From contig MGMR01000110.1 in the NCBI GenBank assembly GCA_001796495.1, positions 1 to 12,700 on the forward strand: a DNA stretch of 12,700 bases. The letters are read 5' to 3'. The translations under genes were made by a program, and so were the position numbers. Shown here in pieces: positions 6,658 to 12,700 of the stretch (the stretch's first letter is position 1; each line of letters begins with the position of its first letter). The DNA comes from Chloroflexi bacterium RBG_13_51_18. GTDB taxonomy: Bacteria > Chloroflexota > Dehalococcoidia > Dehalococcoidales > RBG-16-60-22. Below the pieces are notes generated by a model, which was not told where the DNA came from, did not search any database, and saw nothing but the letters and a program-made list of their open reading frames with translations.

Positions 6658-8053
6658 AATTGCCCTGCCCAAAGGGTGTTTGTTAAGAAGGACGGCTGCC
6701 CTGCTCCAGAAAGCCGGCTGGCGTCTTGATGAATACCATTCCAGCATGGGCTTCTACCGTCCCAGGTCGGAAAAGTTCCCTGACCTGCTTATACGTGTCT
6801 TCCACGAGAAGGATATCCCCATCCAGATAGCCATGGGTAACTACGACCTGGGCATTTGCGGGCTGGACTGGGTTGAAGAGCTGCTGGTTAAATATCCCAG
6901 CAGCGCTATCATAAAGGTAAGAGACCTGCTGTACGGAGATGGCTCGCTGTATATGGCGGCGGCTTCCTTGCCGAAGGACGTCCGACAGAATGGGGCGCCT
7001 TTGCGTATCGCCAGTGAATATCCCAACCTGGCGGAGGTCTTCGCTCTGAAACAGCGGATGAGTCGTTTCAGCATCTTCCAGGTCTGGGGCGCCGCCGAGG
7101 CCTATCCTCCGGAAAATGCGGACATGGCTTTACTTGCGGCGGGTTCCGCCGCGGACATTAATAGCTGCGGCATAGTGCCTTTCAGCCGGGTGCTGGACTT
7201 CAGCACGTTCCTGATTGCCAACCGGAACAGCTGGGAAAACAAAAAAATGGATAAAATCGTGGCGTCGATCTTAGAAGCGCTGCCGGAAACGCCGAAAAGC
7301 GCCTCCGAAAAGAAGGATGTTTTCCCCTCCTCTTTATCCCCACGGCATCAGGTTCCCGGAAACCAAAAAGAAATCATCCGCCTGGCTTTACCGGACGGTC
7401 ACCAGCAGCAGCAGACTGTCGAGCTATTGAGCCGCGCCGGGATTAAAATCATAGATTACCCATCAGGGAGCGGTAATCGCCGACCCGATATCGGCATCGA
7501 TGGGGTAGGAGTGAAGGTTATCCGTCCCCAGGACATGCCCCTGCAGGTAGCCAACGGCAACTTCGACCTTGCTATTACCGGCCGGGACTGGCTGACCGAC
7601 CACCTTGCGCAATTCCCGTCCAGTCCGGCTAAAGAAATCCTGGACCTCAAGCTGCGGCGGGTCAGGCTGGTGGCAGTGGTCAGCCGTGACCTTCCTATTG
7701 ATAATCCCGGGGATCTGCTGCGTTTTAGCGCCAGCAGGGACGAGCCGTTTCGCCTGGCCTCGGAATATGTTAATATAGCGGATAAATATGCGCGTGAGAA
7801 CCACCTCGGGCACTACCGGGTGATTCCCACATGGGGCGCTACCGAGGCTTTCCTGCCGGAGGATGCGGATTTGCTGATTGAAAATACGGAGACGGGCCGG
7901 ACGATTGCCCGTCATAACTTAAAAATTATCGAGACGCTTTTCGAGTCCACTGCCTGCCTCATCGGCAATGCGGGTTCGCTGGCCGACGTAAAGAAAAGCC
8001 GGGTAATCGATTCTATTGTGAAACGACTGCGTACCGCTGTGGGAAATAAATGA
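6647..8053 (+). CDS. hisG: ATP phosphoribosyltransferase, tandem fusion of two HisG units
   Basis: A 468-residue protein, about twice a short HisG (about 210). It joins ATP to PRPP, the first histidine step. Two full HisG-like units are visible: about 3-213 and 243-466, joined by a polar linker rich in Pro, Ser and Lys. Matching pairs include DIPIQIAMGNYDLGICGLDW (56-75) with DMPLQVANGNFDLAITGRDW (296-315), IASEYPNLAEVFA with LASEYVNIADKYA, and VWGAAEAYPPENAD with TWGATEAFLPEDAD. The PRPP loop is kept only in the second unit (ETGRTI, 415-420) and is AGSAAD (165-170) in the first. LPKG at the N-terminus is kept only in the first (7-10) and is LPDG (248-251) in the second. The start is GTG with GGAGG upstream, inside the end of hisZ. 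No internal start or frame break separates the units. Confidence 0.88.
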   Translation: MPVKIALPKGCLLRRTAALLQKAGWRLDEYHSSMGFYRPRSEKFPDLLIRVFHEKDIPIQIAMGNYDLGICGLDWVEELLVKYPSSAIIKVRDLLYGDGSLYMAAASLPKDVRQNGAPLRIASEYPNLAEVFALKQRMSRFSIFQVWGAAEAYPPENADMALLAAGSAADINSCGIVPFSRVLDFSTFLIANRNSWENKKMDKIVASILEALPETPKSASEKKDVFPSSLSPRHQVPGNQKEIIRLALPDGHQQQQTVELLSRAGIKIIDYPSGSGNRRPDIGIDGVGVKVIRPQDMPLQVANGNFDLAITGRDWLTDHLAQFPSSPAKEILDLKLRRVRLVAVVSRDLPIDNPGDLLRFSASRDEPFRLASEYVNIADKYARENHLGHYRVIPTWGATEAFLPEDADLLIENTETGRTIARHNLKIIETLFESTACLIGNAGSLADVKKSRVIDSIVKRLRTAVGNK

Positions 8054-9342
8054 AGATTATTGAAGGATTTAATAACGCTAAAACGTTGTTATCGCGCCGG
8101 GCTTCGGATGCAGCCGAAAGCGATATCGAGCGTGAAAAAACCGTGAGGCAAATCGTTGCTGATATCCGCCGCCGCGGTGATGCTGCTATTTTCGACTACA
8201 CTCAAAAATTCGACGGCGTTAAGCTGGACTCGCTGGAAGTGACACAGGAGCAGGTCTCCAGCGCCTACCGCGAGGTGGACAAGGAGCTTATTACCGCCAT
8301 GGAACTGGCCGCTACGCGGATTACCGACTATCACGAGGAGCAAAAGAAAATGCTCCTGCACGATAATGTAAAGTCGAAGCTGGGCTGGCTGATGCGTCCG
8401 TTAGAGCGTATCGGCACGTACGTTCCCGGCGGCATGGCGCCGCTGCCTTCCTCGTTATTGATGACGGCCATTCCCGCTCGCGTTGCTGGAGTAAAAGAGA
8501 TAATACTGGCCACACCGCCGCAGAAGAATGGGAAAGTCTCATCGATAACATTAGCGGCGGCTAAAATAGCGGAAGTCGACCGTATCTTCTCGGTCGGCGG
8601 CGCCCAGGCTATTGCTGCTCTGGCCTATGGCACGGAATCGATACCGGCAGTGGATAAAGTCTGCGGCCCCGGCAATATCTATGTGACTCTGGCTAAAAAG
8701 ATGGTTTTCGGCACGGTTGGTATTGACGGGCTTTATGGTCCCTCCGAGGTAATCATCATCGCCGATGATTCGGCAAACGCGTCTTACGTAGCCGCCGACC
8801 TTCTGGCGCAGGCTGAACATGGGTCAGCTTCGTCGATTTTAATCACTACTTCGAGGAACGTGGGCGATACTGTGAATCTTGAAATCGAAAAACAGCTTAA
8901 AGACCTGCCACGCCGCGATATTATCGTGGAAGCTTTAGAGAGGCGGGGATTCATTGCCGTAGTTGATAGCATGGATGACGCTATAGAGCTGGCTAACCTT
9001 TATGCTCCGGAGCACCTCTGCCTGGTGGTGAAAAACGCTGCTTCTTATATCGACAGGGTGCGTAATGCCGGCTGTCTTTTCATTGGGGAAAATTCTATCG
9101 AGGCGCTGGTCGATTACGTGGCCGGGCCGAGTCACGTATTGCCCACGGGAGGCACGGCGCGCTTTGGTTCGCCCCTCAATATCCTCGACTTCGTCAAGCT
9201 TATCAGTGTTGTGAAAACAGATGGCGCTGATTTGCTACAATTAGGCAAGGCGGCCTCGGTTATAGCCCGGGCGGAGGGACTGGATGCCCACGCCCGCGCC
9301 GTGGAAAAACGACTTGAAGATAAAGCGCAGGGAGGCAGTTAA
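8050..9342 (+). CDS. hisD: Histidinol dehydrogenase
   Basis: A 430-residue protein of normal length that oxidises L-histidinol to histidine in two NAD-dependent steps, the end of the pathway. Zinc ligands match the E. coli enzyme with a constant offset of five: Gln254 and His257 (QAEH), Asp355 and His414. The catalytic pair is Glu321-His322 in APEHL. Other signatures are YVPGG at 124-128, VGGAQAIAALAYGT at 182-195, KVCGPGNIYVTLAK at 203-216 and GPSEV at 230-234. The ATG overlaps the hisG stop as ATGA, and the next gene starts directly after its stop, so translation is coupled throughout. Nothing is missing or unusual. Confidence 0.97.
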   Translation: MKIIEGFNNAKTLLSRRASDAAESDIEREKTVRQIVADIRRRGDAAIFDYTQKFDGVKLDSLEVTQEQVSSAYREVDKELITAMELAATRITDYHEEQKKMLLHDNVKSKLGWLMRPLERIGTYVPGGMAPLPSSLLMTAIPARVAGVKEIILATPPQKNGKVSSITLAAAKIAEVDRIFSVGGAQAIAALAYGTESIPAVDKVCGPGNIYVTLAKKMVFGTVGIDGLYGPSEVIIIADDSANASYVAADLLAQAEHGSASSILITTSRNVGDTVNLEIEKQLKDLPRRDIIVEALERRGFIAVVDSMDDAIELANLYAPEHLCLVVKNAASYIDRVRNAGCLFIGENSIEALVDYVAGPSHVLPTGGTARFGSPLNILDFVKLISVVKTDGADLLQLGKAASVIARAEGLDAHARAVEKRLEDKAQGGS

Positions 9343-10434
9343 GTGTCTGAATCTAATGGCATTGAAAAGTTGATTCAACCTCACCTGGCGGGATTTACCG
9401 GCTACAGCGCCAGTACGTCGCCGGATGTGCTCAAGGGCAAGGTTGACGTATCGACGGATGATATCGTCAAGATGAATGCCAACGAAAATCCGTACGGCTG
9501 TTCGCCCCGGGTTCTCAAAGCTTTAGCTGCCTGTCAAACGTTTAATATTTACCCCGATGACGGACAGCAGCAGCTGCGTAAAATGCTGGCGGATTATGCC
9601 GGCGTCCCCGCCGAGTGTATCGTAGCGGGTCATGGCAGCAATACGCTGATTGATTATCTCGCAAGGTTGTTCGTCGGTCCTGGCGATGAGGTTATCAATA
9701 GCGTGCCTACCTTCGATATCTACCGTTTCAGCACGGAAATTTGCGGCGGTACATTGATAAACATCAATCGTGACGGTAATTTTGCTATTGATGTCAAGAG
9801 AATTAAAGCGGCCATCGGCCCCAATACAAAGCTTATATTTCTTGCTACCCCCAATAACCCCACCGGCAACATCATACCGCCAAAGGATATTGTTGAAATC
9901 ATTGAGACCGGCTTGCCCGTTGTCGTTGACGAGGCTTATTACGAGTTCAGCGGTGAAACGGTCATGCCGCTAACTACAAAATATAAAAACCTGATTGTGC
10001 TGCGGTCTTTCAGCAAGTGGGCCGGTCTGGCCGGTTTAAGAATCGGCTACGGCGTTTTCCCGCCCCGCATTGCCTCTTATATGATGGCTGTCAAGATACC
10101 TCATAATGTCAGCGTTGCCGCTGAAATAGCTGTCCGTGAGTCTCTGGCCGACATCGACTATCTGCAGGGCAGGGTGGAGGCTATTATCAAGGAGAGGACC
10201 AGGCTGTATAACGAATTACAGAAGATATCCTGGCTGAAACCTTATCCGTCCCGCGCCAACTTTATTTACTGTGCCGTTTTGCAGGGCAATGCCGGTGATA
10301 TTCATCTAAAACTCCAGAAAAAGGGAGTCCTGGTACGCTATTTTGACAACCCTCTTTTAAAGAAAAGCCTCCGTATAAGCGTTGGCAAGCCGGCTCATAC
10401 CCGCGCTTTACTTAAAGCCCTGCGGAATATTTAG
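9343..10434 (+). CDS. hisC: Histidinol-phosphate aminotransferase
   Basis: A 363-residue fold-type I PLP enzyme that transfers an amino group from glutamate to imidazole acetol phosphate. Signatures: NANENPYG at 45-52, HGSNTLID at 97-104, NNPTGN at 171-176, DEAYYEF at 196-202, the PLP lysine Lys225 in SFSKWAGLAGLRIGYG, and the substrate-carboxylate arginine Arg344 in LRISVG. The start is GTG, placed directly after the hisD stop, with GGAGG inside the end of hisD seven bases upstream. HisC-like enzymes can also use aromatic substrates, but the context makes the histidine role the clear choice. No convincing terminator follows within the 168 bases before hisB. Confidence 0.95.
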   Translation: MSESNGIEKLIQPHLAGFTGYSASTSPDVLKGKVDVSTDDIVKMNANENPYGCSPRVLKALAACQTFNIYPDDGQQQLRKMLADYAGVPAECIVAGHGSNTLIDYLARLFVGPGDEVINSVPTFDIYRFSTEICGGTLININRDGNFAIDVKRIKAAIGPNTKLIFLATPNNPTGNIIPPKDIVEIIETGLPVVVDEAYYEFSGETVMPLTTKYKNLIVLRSFSKWAGLAGLRIGYGVFPPRIASYMMAVKIPHNVSVAAEIAVRESLADIDYLQGRVEAIIKERTRLYNELQKISWLKPYPSRANFIYCAVLQGNAGDIHLKLQKKGVLVRYFDNPLLKKSLRISVGKPAHTRALLKALRNI

Positions 10435-10496
10435 AGACTTTTCCATCAGGCTGTTTTCTCACTACAGTTTGATATATCATTCAAAGTTAACAGTAA

Positions 10497-10513
10497 TGTT
10501 AGTAAATATAACA
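10497..10513. promoter_or_regulatory. Upstream candidate operator of hisB
   Basis: TGTTAGTAAATATAACA matches the promoter palindrome at 10551-10567 in 14 of 17 positions, with both TGTTA/TAACA ends kept. It lies exactly 54 bp upstream, about five helical turns. An extra TAACA (10488-10492) precedes it in the opposite arrangement. Confidence 0.5.
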
Positions 10514-10531
10514 GATTTGAGAATTTAGCTA

Positions 10532-10559
10532 TTGACAAATACACTTTTAATGTTATAAT
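10532..10559 (+). promoter_or_regulatory. Near-perfect promoter of hisB
   Basis: Consensus TTGACA (10532-10537) and consensus TATAAT (10554-10559) are separated by 16 bases. TGT directly before the -10 box forms an extended -10. This is the strongest promoter in the window and should give hisB transcription independent of hisZGDC unless repressed. Transcription should start near 10566. Confidence 0.85.
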
Positions 10560-10567
10560 ATATAACA
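10551..10567. promoter_or_regulatory. Perfect 17-bp palindrome over the hisB -10 box, candidate operator
   Basis: TGTTATAATATATAACA has exact 7-base arms around ATA and covers the whole -10 hexamer and the likely start site. A protein bound here would block RNA polymerase. A further 11-bp dyad, CTTGTAACAAG (10572-10582), holding another TAACA, lies in the leader. Confidence 0.6.
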
Positions 10568-10602
10568 GATGCTTGTAACAAGGTAAAACCGGAGGAAATA
10601 TC

Positions 10603-11379
10603 ATGGAGTCGGCGGAAACGGTATTACAAAAGATAGTACAGCTACAAAAAAGTGAAGGTTACTCTGACCAGCAGATGGCCGGGAAAATAGGGTGCAGCCG
10701 GCCGCTTTACCAGCGGACAAGAACGGGCAGAATCCCTATGGGGGGCACATTCCTAAAAGGAGCTATGGATTTACTGACTTCTATACAAACAGAAGGCAGG
10801 ACTTCTGCAATAAAAAGAGACACGGCAGAAACGAATGTAAATCTGGAATTAAAATTGGATGGCAGCGGAAACCATGCTATAAATACAGGTATAAAGATGT
10901 TAGACCACCTGTTGGCGCAGCTGGCCAAACACGGCAAGTTTGATATAAAACTGCATGCTGACGGTGATGATATTCATCACGTTGTAGAAGACGTAGCCAT
11001 AAGCTTGGGAAAAGCTTTCAGAGAGGCTATGGGAGATAAGAGAGGTATCGTACGTTTAGCTAATGTGACAATACCAATGGATGATTCCTTAGTAACAGTA
11101 GCTGTTGATATAAGCGGTCGTGGATACGCGGTTTTGAATACCCCTTTAGGGAACGGTGATTTATCTGGTCTCCCAGCCGACCTCGTGAGGCACTTCATGG
11201 AGTCGTTCGCTATTGAAGCTGGGATAAACCTGCATGCATCGATTGTATACGGCACTAATGACCACCATAAGGCAGAGGCGCTCTTTAAGGCTTTAGGCAG
11301 GGCGTTAGATAAAGCTACAAGGATTGATGAGCGTATCGCTGGAGAATTGCCCAGCACTAAAGACTACCTTGAAAGCTAG
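10603..11379 (+). CDS. hisB: HTH domain fused to imidazoleglycerol-phosphate dehydratase
   Basis: A 258-residue protein. Residues about 65-258 are a complete IGPD, which dehydrates imidazoleglycerol phosphate: RDTAETNVNLELKLDG at 72-87, NTGIKMLDHLLAQ at 94-106, HHVVED at 125-130, PMDDSL at 158-163 and DHHKAEALFKALGRAL at 220-235. The loop before HHVVED is about three residues shorter than in E. coli HisB. Residues about 4-62 are extra and read as a Cro/C1-type helix-turn-helix: SDQQMAGKIG as helix 2, then SRPLYQRTRTG as recognition helix, then RIPMG. GGAGG stands seven bases before the ATG at 10603, so the HTH is translated. The HTH could be degenerate and non-binding. Base composition is more A/T-rich than hisD (20 of 60 G+C at 10801-10860, 38 of 60 at 8581-8640). 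Confidence 0.9.
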   Translation: MESAETVLQKIVQLQKSEGYSDQQMAGKIGCSRPLYQRTRTGRIPMGGTFLKGAMDLLTSIQTEGRTSAIKRDTAETNVNLELKLDGSGNHAINTGIKMLDHLLAQLAKHGKFDIKLHADGDDIHHVVEDVAISLGKAFREAMGDKRGIVRLANVTIPMDDSLVTVAVDISGRGYAVLNTPLGNGDLSGLPADLVRHFMESFAIEAGINLHASIVYGTNDHHKAEALFKALGRALDKATRIDERIAGELPSTKDYLES

Positions 11380-11385
11380 GTAAAG

Positions 11386-12315
11386 TTACTCCAGGATAGC
11401 CAGCTTGCGGCCGGTAATTCTCTCGTAGGCCATGATATATCCTTTTGATGTTGCTTTAACTACCTCCGGCGGTAGAGGAGGGGCGGGCGGTTGTTTGTTC
11501 CATCCGGAAGCTGTCAGCCAGTCACGGACGGGCTGTTTATCCATCGAATCCTGTGGTTGTCCTGCTTTGTACTTTTCGGCATCCCAGAAGCGTGACGAAT
11601 CCGGGGTGAGGGCTTCGTCTATTAATATGAGCCTGCCGTTGTCGATGCCGAACTCGAACTTGGTATCGGCAATAATAATTCCCTTGGAAAGGGCGTAGTC
11701 CCGCGCCGATTCATATATTGCCAGGCTTTTTGCTTCTAGCTCCTGGCTTATAGGCAGACCGAATATCTTGATGACCTTTTCTTTGGAGAGAGGCTCATCA
11801 TGCCCTATTTCGGCTTTAGTAGTCGGGGTAAATATCGGCTTCTCGAGTTTATCGCTTTCCCGCAGGCCGGCGGGCATAGGCATGCCTGATACCGTGCCCT
11901 TTTTCTTATATTCTGTCCATGCGGAACCTGAAAGATAGCCGCGCACCACGCACTCTATCGGCAGCCGCTTGGCTTTTTTTACTACCATGGAACGCCCTCT
12001 TAAATATGATGGATAGGTGAAACGCTTTTCCTCGGGCAGGTAGGAATCAAGGCTGTGGACATTATCGAGAGCCTCTGTCATGTGGTGGGGCATAATTTCC
12101 GCTATACGCCGGAACCAGAAAGAAGAGAGGCGGCTTAATACATGCCCTTTAAGCGGGATACCGTTGGGCAGTACTACATCAAACGCTGAAACACGATCGG
12201 TGGCAACAATAAGCAGATGACTGCCGAGGTCGTAAGTATCGCGAACCTTGCCGCGGATAAATATCGGCAGCGGTAAGTCGGTTTCCATTAATACCGGAAA
12301 ATCGATTTCGTCCAT
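11386..12315 (-). CDS. purC: SAICAR synthetase
   Basis: A 309-residue protein that joins CAIR and aspartate with ATP in purine synthesis. Signatures: RGKVRDTYDLG near 21-31, ATDRVSAFDVVLPNGIPLKG near 38-57, PIECVVRGYLSGSAWTEY near 119-136, TKAEIGHDEPLS, and IIIADTKFEFGIDNGRLILIDEALTPDSSRFW. It is of the long type (about 300 residues, as in yeast Ade1) rather than the short bacterial type (about 240), with a C-terminal SGWNKQPPAPPLPPEVV extension typical of that group. The ATG has GAGG seven bases upstream. It lies 54 bases after purB and is presumably co-transcribed with it. Its stop is only six bases from the opposing hisB stop. Confidence 0.95.
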   Translation of the reverse strand: MDEIDFPVLMETDLPLPIFIRGKVRDTYDLGSHLLIVATDRVSAFDVVLPNGIPLKGHVLSRLSSFWFRRIAEIMPHHMTEALDNVHSLDSYLPEEKRFTYPSYLRGRSMVVKKAKRLPIECVVRGYLSGSAWTEYKKKGTVSGMPMPAGLRESDKLEKPIFTPTTKAEIGHDEPLSKEKVIKIFGLPISQELEAKSLAIYESARDYALSKGIIIADTKFEFGIDNGRLILIDEALTPDSSRFWDAEKYKAGQPQDSMDKQPVRDWLTASGWNKQPPAPPLPPEVVKATSKGYIMAYERITGRKLAILE

Positions 12316-12369
12316 TTGTACGCCTCTTTTCTGTTTGCCATATATATTAAAGGGCAGTAGAGCCTGCGG

Positions 12370-12700
12370 CTAAATATCAACGGTATCCGGCATGCTGCCT
12401 TGCCATTGGCTTTTAGTTAGTCCCAGCCTCAAGAAAATATCATCGACGTGTTGCAGGTAGTATTTATAGTCGAATATCTTTTCCAGTTCTGCGGCTGATA
12501 ATTTTTCGGCAGCTTTGGCATCGGCTTTAATCAATGTCAGGAAGCTCTTATTACCTTTCCAGGCTTTCATAGCATTTCTCTGCACGATTTCATAGGCATT
12601 TTGCCGACTCAACCCTTTATCGATGAGGGCTAGCATCACTCTCTGTGAGAAGACCAGTCCCTGCGTCAGTTCCAGGTTCTTTTTCATGCGGTGGGGGAAG
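12370..12700 (-). CDS. purB: Adenylosuccinate lyase, C-terminal part (5' end outside window)
   Basis: The last 110 codons are seen; the frame stays open to the right edge (FPHR precedes the Met at 12687). The segment matches the C-terminal domain of PurB: FPHRMKKNLELTQGLVFSQ, LIDKGLSRQNAYEIVQRNAM, then LSAAELEKIFDYKYYLQHVDDIFLRLG. PurB cleaves SAICAR to AICAR and adenylosuccinate to AMP. The first of these acts directly on the product of the neighbouring PurC. The active-site SSxMPxKxNP loop would lie outside the window. Confidence 0.93.
   Translation of the reverse strand, partial: FPHRMKKNLELTQGLVFSQRVMLALIDKGLSRQNAYEIVQRNAMKAWKGNKSFLTLIKADAKAAEKLSAAELEKIFDYKYYLQHVDDIFLRLGLTKSQWQGSMPDTVDI

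Larger units (their letters stand above)
10435..10602. other. Intergenic control region between hisC and hisB
   Basis: A 168-base A/T-rich region. It holds the hisB promoter, two related 17-bp operator-like sites, six copies of the half-site TAACA/TGTTA between 10488 and 10580, and the hisB ribosome site. No T-box, attenuator or terminator hairpin is seen. Confidence 0.7.

Noticed and set aside
7463..7915. Long open frame on the minus strand inside hisG (150 residues)
   Set aside because: It is a shadow of the coding strand, with no family features and no ribosome site that I could see.
6647..8053. Two separate hisG genes joined by a sequencing error
   Set aside because: The frame is continuous, the linker region has no in-frame start with a ribosome site, and the linker has normal coding character. 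An assembly error cannot be excluded fully.
10435..10602. Histidine T-box or attenuator before hisB
   Set aside because: No T-box core motif, no His-rich leader peptide and no terminator hairpin are visible.
10977..11357. Long open frame on the minus strand inside hisB (126 residues)
   Set aside because: It is a shadow of hisB with a low-information Ser/Ala/Pro-rich translation.
1..12700. tRNA genes, CRISPR arrays, insertion sequences or prophage genes
   Set aside because: No cloverleaf-like sequence, regular repeats, transposase or phage protein was seen. The Cro/C1-like HTH in HisB is the only phage-like element.

Overview
The window is bacterial chromosomal DNA of mixed base composition. 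It holds no tRNA, rRNA, insertion sequence or CRISPR array. HisZ with short-type HisG, a stand-alone biotin ligase, paired SPFH/NfeD genes and a his segment abutting purC would fit a Chloroflexota (Dehalococcoidia-like) or related anaerobe. That placement is an inference from gene content only and is weak.

Layout. (1) 1-3540: two divergent membrane-quality-control clusters. Leftward is a short NfeD gene followed by a paraslipin (SPFH) gene that runs off the left edge. Rightward is a long NfeD serine protease (Ser104/Lys147), a 96-residue NfeD that looks like a duplicate of the protease's C-terminal OB domain, and a slipin (SPFH). A strong hairpin ends the rightward cluster. The leftward promoter carries a perfect 17-bp dyad over its -35 box. 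(2) 3602-4543: a one-gene AraC-type regulator fused to a GyrI-like ligand-binding domain. It has an ideal Shine-Dalgarno and ATG inside the gene and is flanked by two look-alike G/C hairpins. (3) 4538-5317 (-): biotin-protein ligase without a DNA-binding domain, starting at TTG. (4) 5381-10434: tightly coupled histidine genes hisZ-hisG-hisD-hisC. The HisG protein is a tandem fusion of two HisG units in one 468-residue chain. (5) 10435-11379: hisB under its own near-perfect promoter. Its product is an N-terminal Cro/C1-like helix-turn-helix joined to imidazoleglycerol-phosphate dehydratase (IGPD), and the promoter is studded with TGTTA/TAACA half-sites. (6) 11386-12700 (-): purC and the 3' end of purB, convergent with hisB.

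How the genes work together. HisZ and HisG form the first, feedback-controlled enzyme of histidine synthesis, HisB catalyses a middle step, HisC the following transamination, and HisD the last two oxidations. hisA, hisF, hisH, hisI/E and the phosphatase are not in the window. purB and purC act in purine synthesis, which shares the AICAR intermediate with the histidine pathway.

The most interesting part is hisB. An enzyme carrying its own DNA-binding domain sits behind a promoter whose -10 box is embedded in a perfect 17-bp palindrome, with a second, 14/17-identical copy exactly 54 bp upstream. This suggests a self-regulating HisB, which is an inference. The second is the double HisG, whose halves have lost different signature motifs.
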